From: Aureispira sp. CCB-E
GTDB taxonomy: Bacteria; Bacteroidota; Bacteroidia; Chitinophagales; Saprospiraceae
Reading direction: 5' to 3'
Length of the DNA stretch: 64,000 nt
Assembly: GCF_031326345.1 (NCBI RefSeq)
Contig: NZ_CP133671.1
Span: forward strand, 186,001 to 250,000
The translations under genes were made by a program, and so were the position numbers. This document shows positions 34,214 through 43,363 of the stretch, one piece after another; position 1 is the first letter of the stretch, and the number at the start of each line of letters is the position of its first letter. The notes beneath the pieces were generated by a model. The model was given only the letters and a program-made list of their open reading frames with translations, was not told the DNA's origin and did no database searches.

Positions 34214-34259
34214 GTTTAACCCTTTTTAAATTCATCAATAGGATATTAATAAAATTAGC

Positions 34260-34397
34260 AGTTCGTTGATTTTTTACTTTTTTACCAAAAAGATAAAAAA
34301 GCACATTTATATTAGTTTGATAATCAAAATTTTAACGCAAAACACAACAAAGGTATAACTTATTGATTATCAAACTAATAAAGTTTTTCAACGAACT
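34260..34397. repeat. 138-bp MITE-like element, copy B
   Basis: This second copy of the 18405 element has the same 10-bp terminal inverted repeat and a perfect internal 17-bp inverted repeat (ATTAGTTTGATAATCAA and complement). It ends 33 bases before the GHMP kinase ATG, so it may influence that gene's transcription. Confidence 0.85.
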
Positions 34398-34430
34398 ATT
34401 GTAAAATCACAACCATAAAAATATTTACTT

Positions 34431-35384
34431 ATGAGCTTTTCTATGCGTACCAACGGAAAACTACTCTTGACAGGAGAGTACTTTGTTACGGAAGGAGCTG
34501 TTTCTCTAGCATTACCAACCCAACTTGGACAAACATTAGAGGTACAACAATCCAATTCAAAAGGCGATTCTAAATTGATTTGGAAAAGCTATTCTAAAGA
34601 CAATACGATTTGGTTTCAAGCAACCTTTCAACTACCTAATTTTAAAATCATCGCGTCAGAAGGTGGAGAAGATCATCTTGAAGTAGCCGAAAATTTGCAA
34701 AATATATTAAAAGAAGCCCAAAACCTAAACCCAAGTTTCCTAAAAGAAGTAAAAGGAACTTGGGAGGCGCAATCTGTTTTAGAATTTTCAAGAGATTGGG
34801 GACTTGGTTCTAGCTCTACATTAATCACAATGATTGCCGAATGGGCTCAAATAGATCCTTTTTTATTGTTAGAAAACACCTTTGGAGGTTCTGGATACGA
34901 CATCGTTGCTGCTAAATCAGAGGGACCTTTGTTGTTTCAAAAATTTAATGGCAATAATCGTTGGGACAAATCTAATTTCAACCCTGAGTTCAAGGATCAA
35001 CTCTATTTTGTGTACTTAGGAAAAAAGCAAAGTTCTAGAGAAGCTTTAGTTTATTATACTGTTACTCCACCCGAAGAACGAGAAAGACCTTTGCCTCGTA
35101 TTACGCAAATCACACATGATATTGCCCAATACACACATAATCTAGAGGACTTTGAAGCATTAATTGAAGAACACGAAAACTTGGTACAAAGCATCATTCA
35201 ACAGCCTAGAGCAAAAGAGTTGTATTTTGAAGATTACTGGGGAGAAATCAAATCGCTAGGTGGCTGGGGAGGTGATTTTGTTTTGGCAACTAGCAACCAG
35301 TCAGAAGAACAAACCAAAGCTTATTTTCAAGAAAAAGGCTTTGATACGGTATTAAAATACAAAGAGTTGATTAAGGAGTATTAA
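34431..35384 (+). CDS. GHMP kinase, mevalonate or phosphomevalonate kinase type
   Basis: This 317-residue GHMP-fold kinase has the N-terminal motif GKLLLTGEYFVTEGAVSLA (~9-27), the ATP-binding GLGSSST (~125) and a GGSGYDIVAA segment (~159) typical of mevalonate-pathway kinases. The C-terminal motif LGGWGGDFV (~278) is the GHMP third motif. Exact substrate (mevalonate or phosphomevalonate) is uncertain. Diphosphomevalonate decarboxylase is encoded 3 kb away, supporting a mevalonate route to isoprenoids. Confidence 0.82.
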   Translation: MSFSMRTNGKLLLTGEYFVTEGAVSLALPTQLGQTLEVQQSNSKGDSKLIWKSYSKDNTIWFQATFQLPNFKIIASEGGEDHLEVAENLQNILKEAQNLNPSFLKEVKGTWEAQSVLEFSRDWGLGSSSTLITMIAEWAQIDPFLLLENTFGGSGYDIVAAKSEGPLLFQKFNGNNRWDKSNFNPEFKDQLYFVYLGKKQSSREALVYYTVTPPEERERPLPRITQITHDIAQYTHNLEDFEALIEEHENLVQSIIQQPRAKELYFEDYWGEIKSLGGWGGDFVLATSNQSEEQTKAYFQEKGFDTVLKYKELIKEY

Positions 35385-35409
35385 ATATATTACTATGTAG
35401 TGACTATAT

Positions 35410-35454
35410 AAAAGGTTTGAAAAGGCATATCACGCAATCATTTTCAAACCTTTT
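35410..35454. terminator. Bidirectional terminator
   Basis: A perfect 14-bp stem (35410-35423 with 35441-35454) lies between the convergent GHMP kinase and thioredoxin-like genes, with T-runs on both strands. Confidence 0.85.
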
Positions 35455-35491
35455 TTCATTAAGTGTCATTTTTTAGTAGTTAAATTGCTGT

Positions 35492-36355
35492 TCAATCTAA
35501 CACAGACAAAATACCTTTCTGTAAATCCTTTTTAGCACTTTCTTTGTAGCCAACTTGACTAAATACTAAAGTTCCTTCTTTGTCAAAAACAAGAAAAACA
35601 GGATATTGATTTAATAAAGCATCATCTTGTAAATTGATGTCTATTAAGATACTACTCTTATCTTCGATCTTGTCAAATGCAAAAACCTTGTCATAATTAA
35701 CCGTTTTCTTAACAGGAATATACACATAATATTGCTTTGCTTTAGCAGCTATATTTTTATAAAAATCATTCATTCCTGCCATCGCTTTAAAACAAGGAAT
35801 ACATTTTTCATTCCAAGTCTCAATAATAATATATTCATCTTTTCCACTCAAGTGAATTGAATCTAAATCTGAATTTAAAAATTGATAATGTGACAAGTCA
35901 GGAATTTTTCTATTTATTGATTTTGCCTGAATTTCGAAATCATAGTTATTCCTAGCATTCACTCTCATTCCTTTGTCCCATACATTATAAATAGAAAAAC
36001 TATATAAATATATAAAAGCGACAACAAAAAACTGTACCTCTTTCTTTGGAAATTTATCTTTGGAAAAGAGAGCTATACAAAAAATAAAAAAAGCCATATT
36101 TATTGGACTTATTAAGCTGTATAAACTAATCTTCTGCGTATATAATGATAGTAATACATAGATAGTCGGTCCTATAAATTTAATTATTTTTAGCTTAATG
36201 TGCTCCTCTTCTACAAAACAACGAATGATAAAAGAAGAGTAAAAGGTATATCCTAATCCTATAAAAATGCCTAATAACCCAGGTTTATTTAAATCTAAAA
36301 ACAATAATCCCCAAAAAATCATAAGGGAAAATGTGTACACCAAATAGTATAACAT
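35492..36355 (-). CDS. Membrane thioredoxin-like protein
   Basis: This 287-residue protein has four or five transmembrane helices in residues 1-125. A periplasm-facing thioredoxin fold follows, with CIPC at ~184-187 (IIIETWNEKCIPCFKAMAG) and the cis-proline segment QYPVFLVFD (~253). The layout resembles TlpA/DoxX-type membrane thiol-disulfide proteins, which handle disulfides or protein reduction. The specific partner is unknown. It stands alone on its strand. Confidence 0.8.
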   Translation of the reverse strand: MLYYLVYTFSLMIFWGLLFLDLNKPGLLGIFIGLGYTFYSSFIIRCFVEEEHIKLKIIKFIGPTIYVLLSLYTQKISLYSLISPINMAFFIFCIALFSKDKFPKKEVQFFVVAFIYLYSFSIYNVWDKGMRVNARNNYDFEIQAKSINRKIPDLSHYQFLNSDLDSIHLSGKDEYIIIETWNEKCIPCFKAMAGMNDFYKNIAAKAKQYYVYIPVKKTVNYDKVFAFDKIEDKSSILIDINLQDDALLNQYPVFLVFDKEGTLVFSQVGYKESAKKDLQKGILSVLD

Positions 36356-36787
36356 AGTTATATATATTTAAAAAGGAAACTATCTTTTTTGATAGCTTCC
36401 TTGAAGGGTAGATTTATCTTTTTCAAAGAATTCTACACAAGGAAATGTTTACAAAAATCCACATCTACTTATTATTGACTCTTACAACTATTTGGAGTTA
36501 AATCGTCACCAAACACCCAATTACAGTTATCAAATGATGTAGCTATACTTCTCCAAAGTTTGCGTTTCAAAATTAAATATAATTTTGTTTATCGTTAGAA
36601 CTGCTAAAATCTTTCACCTTAGATTGAGTTGTGTAATTGAATCCATACAAATCTAAACTTAGATGTGAAAAAACAAGAAAAGAACAAGTTAAATAAGTGT
36701 TATTGCCGCCTATCTAAACAATTCTTCGTAAAATTCAATAGTTCCTCAAATACCTCGTTGTAATATATCTATTTTTAATCTACCACA
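36356..36787. other. Intergenic region with an IS-end remnant
   Basis: No gene is seen in 432 bases. They hold a small hairpin around 36373-36402 (AAGGAAACTATC with GATAGCTTCCTT, one mismatch) and the solo IS end at 36569-36605. Confidence 0.5.
36569..36605. repeat. Solo right-end fragment of the IS at 23307
   Basis: These 37 bases match 24954-24990 at 34 of 37 positions, including TTATCGTTAGAAC. No matching left end or transposase is nearby, so this is a leftover or deletion scar of the same element. Confidence 0.7.
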
Positions 36788-37561
36788 CTACTCAACCATT
36801 TCCTCTGCCTCCAAATAACGACCATCTTCTAATAGCAAATACCTTTGCTCCATTTTCTTGGACCATTCGACCAGATCTTGGGTTCCAAAATTGGTTGGCA
36901 CATAATAAGGTGCTCGTTCAAACAAGCCATAGTGCATTGGTATCAAGCACTTTGCATGAAGCAACTTAGCCGCAACAAATGCCTGTTGAATACTCAGCGA
37001 GGCTACTACTGGACTGTATTCTAGACCAATCATAGTAAAATTAACAGTTACCCCATTGGCAGGCAAAAAAGCATAATCAATATCTTTGTTTTCTTTTCCT
37101 AACCTCCAAAACTGATTGTGCCACATAGTATCGCCACCATGAAACACCTTCGTTCCCTCTCCTTCTACAATCCAAGAAGATTGAATGTCTCCAATTCCAT
37201 CCATTGCAAAAACAGGTTTGAAACTAATTCCGTCTTCAGCATAAGTCTCTTCTAACTCTAAGAAAATAGCGTCAAAATTTGCCCTTAGGTTATCAACTAG
37301 TGGCTTTAGAGCTGCGTAGATTAATAATTTCCCATCTGGCTTTAAGCATTTCGCAATCAGTTTTTCATCAAAATGATCAAAGTGTAAGTGCGTAAAAATA
37401 ATATAGTCTGCCTTAGTATCATCAGAAAAAGACACCAAATCTACTTTGGGTTGCCCCAATACGGGTTTATACGCCGAAAAATCTTCTACGGCGTCAATTA
37501 AGATTGTTTTCCCCGAAATAAGGAGTTTTACTCCTGCCCAGTTTAATTTTTGAATTTTCAT
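36788..37561 (-). CDS. Metallo-beta-lactamase-fold hydrolase
   Basis: This 257-residue protein has the MBL-fold metal motif HLHFDHFD (~58-65), then HGGD (~142) and a C-terminal PMHYG (~210). The family resembles UlaG-like or L-ascorbate-6-phosphate-lactonase-like hydrolases of unknown substrate. There is no signal peptide, so it is cytoplasmic. The Crp/Fnr regulator gene precedes it by 62 bases on the same strand, suggesting a two-gene transcript. Confidence 0.88.
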   Translation of the reverse strand: MKIQKLNWAGVKLLISGKTILIDAVEDFSAYKPVLGQPKVDLVSFSDDTKADYIIFTHLHFDHFDEKLIAKCLKPDGKLLIYAALKPLVDNLRANFDAIFLELEETYAEDGISFKPVFAMDGIGDIQSSWIVEGEGTKVFHGGDTMWHNQFWRLGKENKDIDYAFLPANGVTVNFTMIGLEYSPVVASLSIQQAFVAAKLLHAKCLIPMHYGLFERAPYYVPTNFGTQDLVEWSKKMEQRYLLLEDGRYLEAEEMVE

Positions 37562-37623
37562 ATTACAGTATTTTTGTTTCTACAAAAAAACATCAAACGC
37601 AGGAACAAGGCAATGAACTTCGG

Positions 37624-38178
37624 TTAACTAATCCGTTTTCGGATTCGACTTAAGGCTTGGGGCGTTATACCAATATAAGAAGCCAAATATTTTAAAGGAA
37701 TCAATTGCAAAAACTCTGGTCTATGTTGGAGGAGATATAGATACAAATCTTGGGGGGTTGATTTTAACCGTTGAATTTCTTTGGCTGTCTTATCCCGCAA
37801 TTGTTTTTCTAAAAAAAGCCGCTGATAAGTATTGCACTGAGGCGAGGCAACAATAAGTTTTTGAACTTCCTTCATCTCTGCCACCCACAACACACCATTG
37901 TCTATTGCCTCATAGTAAATCTGTTTTGAAAAACTATTCTTCTCAGTTACAAATATATCTCCTGCCAAATAAAAATCTAGGGACAATTCTTGGTCGAACT
38001 CTATTCCAACATTTAGATAATACTTTCGAATGGTTCCTTCTTCTAAAAAACAAAGTATGTTATTAGGGATTTTTCCTTTTGGCTCTACATTCATCTTTTG
38101 GAGTTTTTGCCAAATTTGATCCTCTTCCTTTAGTGGATAACGATTAAATATTTCTTTGTTTATTTTTGTAACAAGCAT
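37624..38178 (-). CDS. Crp/Fnr-family transcriptional regulator
   Basis: This 184-residue protein has an N-terminal cyclic-nucleotide-binding-like beta roll (~25-110) and a C-terminal winged-HTH tail (PLKYLASYIGITPQALSRIR). Short Crp-like proteins of this type are common in Bacteroidota, and their effector is usually unknown. The downstream MBL hydrolase is a likely target or partner. Confidence 0.85.
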   Translation of the reverse strand: MLVTKINKEIFNRYPLKEEDQIWQKLQKMNVEPKGKIPNNILCFLEEGTIRKYYLNVGIEFDQELSLDFYLAGDIFVTEKNSFSKQIYYEAIDNGVLWVAEMKEVQKLIVASPQCNTYQRLFLEKQLRDKTAKEIQRLKSTPQDLYLYLLQHRPEFLQLIPLKYLASYIGITPQALSRIRKRIS

Positions 38179-38390
38179 TCTCTATTAGGTTTTGTGTCGT
38201 ATGCAAATTGCCCTCTAAAATTCAAATTAAAACGACCAATATAAAAATGGAGTTCATAGCAACTGCGCAACAAGTAAAAACAAGGCATCTAACAATTAGA
38301 CTTTCGGATGATTTGTTTTTTAAAAAAAAGAAGGTATTTTCATAACAAATTACCCAAACAGATTTAAAAAACATAAAAAATACAATTTTC

Positions 38391-39425
38391 ATGAAAATAA
38401 CTTGGCGTAGTCCCTCCAATTTAGCTCTTATCAAATATTGGGGAAAATATGGTCGTCAATTGCCCAAAAATGCTTCCATTAGTTTTACCCTTCAAAATGC
38501 CTATTCAGAAACTTCGTTAAGCTATACTCCCAAAGAGGACAATGGAAAAATAGAACTTGATTTTTTATTTGAAGGCAAAGAGAACGAAGCATTCAAAAAC
38601 AAGATTGTTCGTTTTCTAGAAAGTATTACGGAATACTTTCCGTTTCTTACAGCTTACAAATTGCATTTAGAGTCACACAACTCCTTTCCTCACTCGGCTG
38701 GAATTGCCTCTTCTGCATCTAGTATGAGTGCGTTGGCGCTTTGCCTTTGCAGTATGGAAAGAGAAGTCAGTATCACCATGCCAAATGAAGAATTATTCTT
38801 TCGCAAAGCCTCAGATATTGCTCGTTTGGGTTCAGGATCTGCGAGCCGTTCTGTTTATCCTTACTTGGCATTGTGGGGCGTTACTGATTTAGCAGAAAAT
38901 TCTTCCAATGAATATGCCATTCCTTTTGCCAAACAGGTTCACGAAGTTTTTCACAGTTTTCATGATGATATTTTGATGGTTAGCAAAAAAGAGAAAAGTG
39001 TTTCTAGTACAGCAGGGCATGCGCTGATGGAGGGCAATCCATTTGCAGAAATTCGTTACCAGCAAGCGCACCGCAACTTAGAAAAACTTTTGGTAGCCCT
39101 AAAAGAGGGCGATTTGGCAACTTTTGGAACCATCACAGAGCAAGAAGCCCTACAATTACACGCTTTAATGATGACTTCTGAGCCTTCGTATATTTTAATG
39201 GAAGGCAATTCTATAGAGCTAATCAAACGTGTTCAAGCTTGGCGCAAAACAACAGGAAATCACCTTTATTTTAGTTTAGATGCAGGACCTAACCTCCATT
39301 TGTTATATCCTGACTCGATCAAAAATGCTGTTCAAGAATTTATAGAATCCGATTTATTAGATTTCTGTGAAGGACGGCAGTACTTGAAAGACCAAGTTGG
39401 CAAAGGACCTATTAAGCTGTCATAA
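38391..39425 (+). CDS. mvaD: Diphosphomevalonate decarboxylase
   Basis: This 344-residue GHMP-fold enzyme converts mevalonate diphosphate to isopentenyl diphosphate, consuming ATP. The hallmark opening SPSNLALIKYWGKYG (~6-20) is present, as are SAGIASSASSMSA (~103-115, phosphate loop), the ASDIARLGSGSASRS segment (~144-158) and the catalytic-region SLDAGPNLH (~299-307). Start and length are typical. With the GHMP kinase at 34431 it supports isoprenoid synthesis through mevalonate rather than the MEP route. It is followed by a hairpin. Confidence 0.93.
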   Translation: MKITWRSPSNLALIKYWGKYGRQLPKNASISFTLQNAYSETSLSYTPKEDNGKIELDFLFEGKENEAFKNKIVRFLESITEYFPFLTAYKLHLESHNSFPHSAGIASSASSMSALALCLCSMEREVSITMPNEELFFRKASDIARLGSGSASRSVYPYLALWGVTDLAENSSNEYAIPFAKQVHEVFHSFHDDILMVSKKEKSVSSTAGHALMEGNPFAEIRYQQAHRNLEKLLVALKEGDLATFGTITEQEALQLHALMMTSEPSYILMEGNSIELIKRVQAWRKTTGNHLYFSLDAGPNLHLLYPDSIKNAVQEFIESDLLDFCEGRQYLKDQVGKGPIKLS

Positions 39426-39442
39426 TTCATAATTACTTATAG

Positions 39443-39476
39443 GTATACTGTCTGTAAAACTTAACGGACAGTATAC
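39443..39476. terminator. Terminator-like hairpin after mvaD
   Basis: A 13-bp stem (39443-39455 with 39464-39476) has one G-T pair and an 8-nt loop. It lies between convergent genes and abuts the stop codon of the minus-strand gene. Confidence 0.7.
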
Positions 39477-40888
39477 TACATTTTTTCGCCTAGTTGCTCC
39501 AATAACCACCGCTTTTCAGGTAGTGGATTGGTCGCTGTTATTTCTTCTTTCAAGGCAGCTTTTTGTTCTTTTGTATAAGCATATACTACCTTTTGTGTGA
39601 ATCGAATGGTATTTAAAAAACTTTGTTTGTGGGTAGAACTCAACTCAGATTTTCGGCGAACAAATTGTGCAAAACTATGCAAAAAAGACTCTAACAAATC
39701 AAAGCTTTCTTCAACAGCATAGATTTTAAGCAACAATAATTTTGCTCCTATCGTCATAAACAAGTCGTCATATTCCATTGAAATCAAAAGCTGTATGGCT
39801 TTATCATAATTTTTGGTAGCAAAGTAATAATTAGCTGTATTATAATGCACATAACTTTCCCGATGTTCTGGATGCAACAGATATTCTCCTTTAGGTATTA
39901 AATCTTTGACAGCATCGAACTTTTCTAGATGCAACCCAATAGTTACCGTGTTTTTGTAAGCAATGTGACTCAAATAATCATTTTCTAAAAGAACCCCTGT
40001 TTCTATCCCATTCATATACAACTCAAATGCTTCTTCTATATAGTAACGCTCTCCTTTATTCAACCTCTTAATACAATAATTGATAGCCATTTCGTACAAC
40101 TCCCTAAATTCATCCTTAGGCAAAAGATTTGGATATTCTGTAATATAACTTTTTAACCGAGTATAATTATCATCGTCCTCTGGTTTGGTCAATGCCATAT
40201 AACAAGCATGATACAACTGTATGCTATGAATAGAAGCATAGTTCCCTGCTTCTATAGCTACCAAGATGGCTTCTATAAACGGGATGTCATACTTTGTCTT
40301 AAATAAGTTTTGGTGTGTAATACTAATACAAGCATAACGCAGTGTACTCAAGACAAATACCACAGAAGAACTATTCATTACTTCTTGCAAATGAAGACTC
40401 GTACTAGTTGGCTGATCAGTATCCGTTTCCAAACGAAACAACTCCAACTCCAATTGATATTTTGTCCAATAATATTCTTCATTTCGAATTGTTTCTTCTG
40501 CCAAGTTATTCAATAAAGCTTGTTCTTGTTTTTCGGCGTCCTTTCTCAAATCTCTTTTTCGAAAACTCCTCAACAAAAGAATTTCTCCATTTTTTTCGTC
40601 CGAAACATACTCAATATATCTGATAAAATTTTCTAATACATCTGTCGCAAAAGACATGACATGACGCAAACGGGCCATGTTCATTTTTTTATTCGGGTAC
40701 AAATGTTGGAAAACACGTTCTCGGTCTGTTGTTATAGGTGTGATTCCCTTTCTTGAAAAAAGATACTCAAACAATAACTGAACATCTTTGTGTTTGTTGT
40801 GGATAGGGGATTTTATCCATTTCTTAAGCTGCCGAATCTCTCCATCATCCAATGTCTGATACAGCCTTATCAATTTGCTTTTATACAT
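39476..40888 (-). CDS. Helical-repeat hypothetical protein
   Basis: This protein of about 470 residues starts at MYKSKLIRLYQTL (ATG at 40888). An upstream ATG at 40924 would add a hydrophobic 12-residue leader and is less likely. The sequence is all helical with weak TPR-like periodicity from ~90 to 440 (EAFELYMNGIETG, DKAIQLLISMEYDD). There is no signal and no catalytic motif. Its function is unknown; it is a family I associate with Saprospiria genomes. Confidence 0.65.
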   Translation of the reverse strand: MYKSKLIRLYQTLDDGEIRQLKKWIKSPIHNKHKDVQLLFEYLFSRKGITPITTDRERVFQHLYPNKKMNMARLRHVMSFATDVLENFIRYIEYVSDEKNGEILLLRSFRKRDLRKDAEKQEQALLNNLAEETIRNEEYYWTKYQLELELFRLETDTDQPTSTSLHLQEVMNSSSVVFVLSTLRYACISITHQNLFKTKYDIPFIEAILVAIEAGNYASIHSIQLYHACYMALTKPEDDDNYTRLKSYITEYPNLLPKDEFRELYEMAINYCIKRLNKGERYYIEEAFELYMNGIETGVLLENDYLSHIAYKNTVTIGLHLEKFDAVKDLIPKGEYLLHPEHRESYVHYNTANYYFATKNYDKAIQLLISMEYDDLFMTIGAKLLLLKIYAVEESFDLLESFLHSFAQFVRRKSELSSTHKQSFLNTIRFTQKVVYAYTKEQKAALKEEITATNPLPEKRWLLEQLGEKM

Positions 40889-41634
40889 GATAATAATTAT
40901 TAGAAAAGGCTTTTTAGCCATCAATTATTCATTGTGGGGCGAAGTAATTTAGAGTTTTTTTCTGATAAATAAGAATTCATTTATCTCAAGTTATTTAGCT
41001 TTTTAAGAAAATAGAAATCTCTGTATAGGAAGATCATTTGTAATTTTTTTTCTTTTTTAACATAGCACTGACACTAAAAAGAAAAAAAAACAGTAGATGG
41101 CATTATTCATGTGGCTAATTAATTGACACTATTTATCTAATTTTGAGTAATCATTTTTACATAATTATGATAATAAACTCAAACGGAAGTTTTACTTACC
41201 ATCTATTATAAACACTTATGTAAGGATATTTATTGATTTGCAATAAGTTCATTTATTTTTAAATCAACATATCTTAAAACAAATTTAACACAGGATATTA
41301 CTTCGTAATAAAAAAGCACAATAAACTGAAAAACAGCAATTTATAAATTTGTAAAATAAAAAACTAACTCCCTAAATATCAACTTGTTAGCTTCATAGTA
41401 TTTTTATAATAACAATAATAAAAACAAAATGAATACTATGAAATATCTGATAAAATAAACTTAAAAAATGTATAAAATAGCTATTACAAAAGAGTAAATG
41501 GCATTTTTAAAGCTATCAAGTACATTATTTTTTCTGACAAATGGTCTTTTTTGTATTACACTATATATATATAATGTTATAGATTTGTAAAACACACAAG
41601 GACTAATAGCAATAATAAATTAAAGCACGCAATT
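40889..41634. other. Long AT-rich upstream region
   Basis: No gene is seen in 746 bases. Promoter-like TAnnTTTG boxes occur at 41344-41351 (TAAATTTG) and 41580-41587 (TAGATTTG); the second lies 48 bases before the ATG at 41635. Confidence 0.4.
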
Positions 41635-42786
41635 ATGAGACTCACTATACTTACATTTGTTTTCATTGTTTTATACCACGTATCTGTTGCCCAGATATCG
41701 CTTGCTAATAGTAATTTGCAAAACAGTAATAACTGTCCATTAATGGAGGTGAGTATTAACTCCAATAACAATAATGGCATTGTTGAGGTCTCTTATTGCA
41801 ACCACGGTAATACTACTGCGGTAGGTGCTTATGTAGAAATCGAGGTTACCAATGAGTTATTAATTACACAAGCTACCATCCCTGTTTACTCTGTAGTTGG
41901 TAAGAAATACACCTTTCACCTCGGTAATGTTAATAGTTCGGAATGCGCTGCATTCTATATTGAAATACCTAATTCTGAAAAGAAAATACATTGTACTAAT
42001 GTACATATATACCCCGACAACCCTTGTCAAGGAATGATTAACCAATTCATTATCAACAATGCAGGCAACAACAGTGATAATGGTGTCGGGAATGGAAATA
42101 ACAATGATGATACTAATGATACTAATATCAACACAGCAGTTACAACCACAGCAGCCAATATGCAATATAGTGCTCCTGGACCACCTGTTTTAGGTCAAGG
42201 TAGTAGTTCTGTTTTTGAAGATCATGTATTCTTAGATAATATTCCAACTTGGGATAGTTTATTATCTGTTTTGACTACTAGTGGTGTTCAACCAAACTTA
42301 GTTATTTCCAATAATGGCGCAGGAACAGCCAGCACCATTAATGATTTGAATGATATTACTACCTTGTTTTCTGCGGAACTATGTTCTAATAATAATCAAG
42401 GAGGAGGTCCAATTATTTTAGATATTCATAGTCAAACAACATCATTGGCTATAGGCGATAAAACAGTTTATGGTACAACACCCAATACAACTGTTTCTGC
42501 TGTAACAACAGAAGTTAAAGATTATACAAAAGAAGATAAAGAAGTAGTCGTACATTTATTTCCTAATCCATTTAGTACAACGGCTACAATTACTATAGAT
42601 GGCGCTGATTACCAGCAAACAACACTAGAAATTCTAGATCTTGCAGGTAAAACCATCCAATCGTTACAAGTGAACAAACAACAAAGCATTACGCTTCATA
42701 GAGAAAATCTTAGTCAAGGAGTCTATCTCTATCGCTTAATTGGAGATGACATTGCTATTCATACAGGTAAATTCGTTGTTCGTTAA
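41635..42786 (+). CDS. Secreted protein with type IX sorting domain
   Basis: This 383-residue protein has a signal peptide (MRLTILTFVFIVLYHVSVAQ), an Asn-rich low-complexity region (~140-180, GNGNNNDDTNDTN), and a C-terminal type IX sorting domain of ~80 residues beginning VVHLFPNPFSTTATITI and ending YLYRLIGDDIAIHTGKFVVR. The first ~110 residues resemble a CARDB/DUF11-like beta domain. It is exported across the outer membrane and anchored or released; its role is unknown. Confidence 0.83.
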   Translation: MRLTILTFVFIVLYHVSVAQISLANSNLQNSNNCPLMEVSINSNNNNGIVEVSYCNHGNTTAVGAYVEIEVTNELLITQATIPVYSVVGKKYTFHLGNVNSSECAAFYIEIPNSEKKIHCTNVHIYPDNPCQGMINQFIINNAGNNSDNGVGNGNNNDDTNDTNINTAVTTTAANMQYSAPGPPVLGQGSSSVFEDHVFLDNIPTWDSLLSVLTTSGVQPNLVISNNGAGTASTINDLNDITTLFSAELCSNNNQGGGPIILDIHSQTTSLAIGDKTVYGTTPNTTVSAVTTEVKDYTKEDKEVVVHLFPNPFSTTATITIDGADYQQTTLEILDLAGKTIQSLQVNKQQSITLHRENLSQGVYLYRLIGDDIAIHTGKFVVR

Positions 42787-43363
42787 TTCAGTGATCTGAA
42801 AAATCACGTTAAGTTTACTTACAACTAACTTCACCATTACAGTTGAGAGAATTTAGTCCATTCTCTCTATTAACAAGTTGAATTTCTAAGGTTGGATTAT
42901 AGATTTTCCAAATCTTAGAACAGGCAGAGTTATGCCTAATTTTATCAGAAAAAGTTCATTACACAAATTGCTTGCAAACCTATTTGAATGATAATAGTGG
43001 CCGTAAGGTCACTGTTATCTAATAATAGATTTGTTCTTTAATATTGCTTATTTTTTAAACTAAAAGTTAATTTTTATTGCTTAGAAATAGTAGGAAGGGT
43101 GGTCAAGAAATAATGAATTCAAATGCAGCTTCGTGGGGACGATTAGCATAGGAACAAACCTGACCATCTTCCGAACTTTCTATCATATAATGTCTAGTCA
43201 ACATTGTATGGCAATCCCTTTTTTTTCTTAAGCCTCTTAATAAACAGTACAGAGTCGTCTTAAGTCTTTATGTTATCATTTATTGACTTAAAAATATTAG
43301 TCATTTACGTTTCAGGTCTCTGAATCACAGTACAAATCTTACTAATTAAAAATTTAAACTATC
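42787..43363. other. Intergenic region with two hairpins
   Basis: No gene is seen. An 8-bp perfect stem (42845-42852 with 42860-42867) and a 13-bp stem with two G-T pairs (42990-43002 with 43007-43019, loop GTAA) follow the secreted protein gene and may end its transcript. Confidence 0.5.

Noticed and set aside
18405-34397. CRISPR array
   Set aside because: The palindromic repeats are dispersed single copies without regular spacing or spacers.
41860-42165. Minus-strand ORF in the 41635 gene
   Set aside because: It is an antisense artefact of Asn-rich codons in the real gene.
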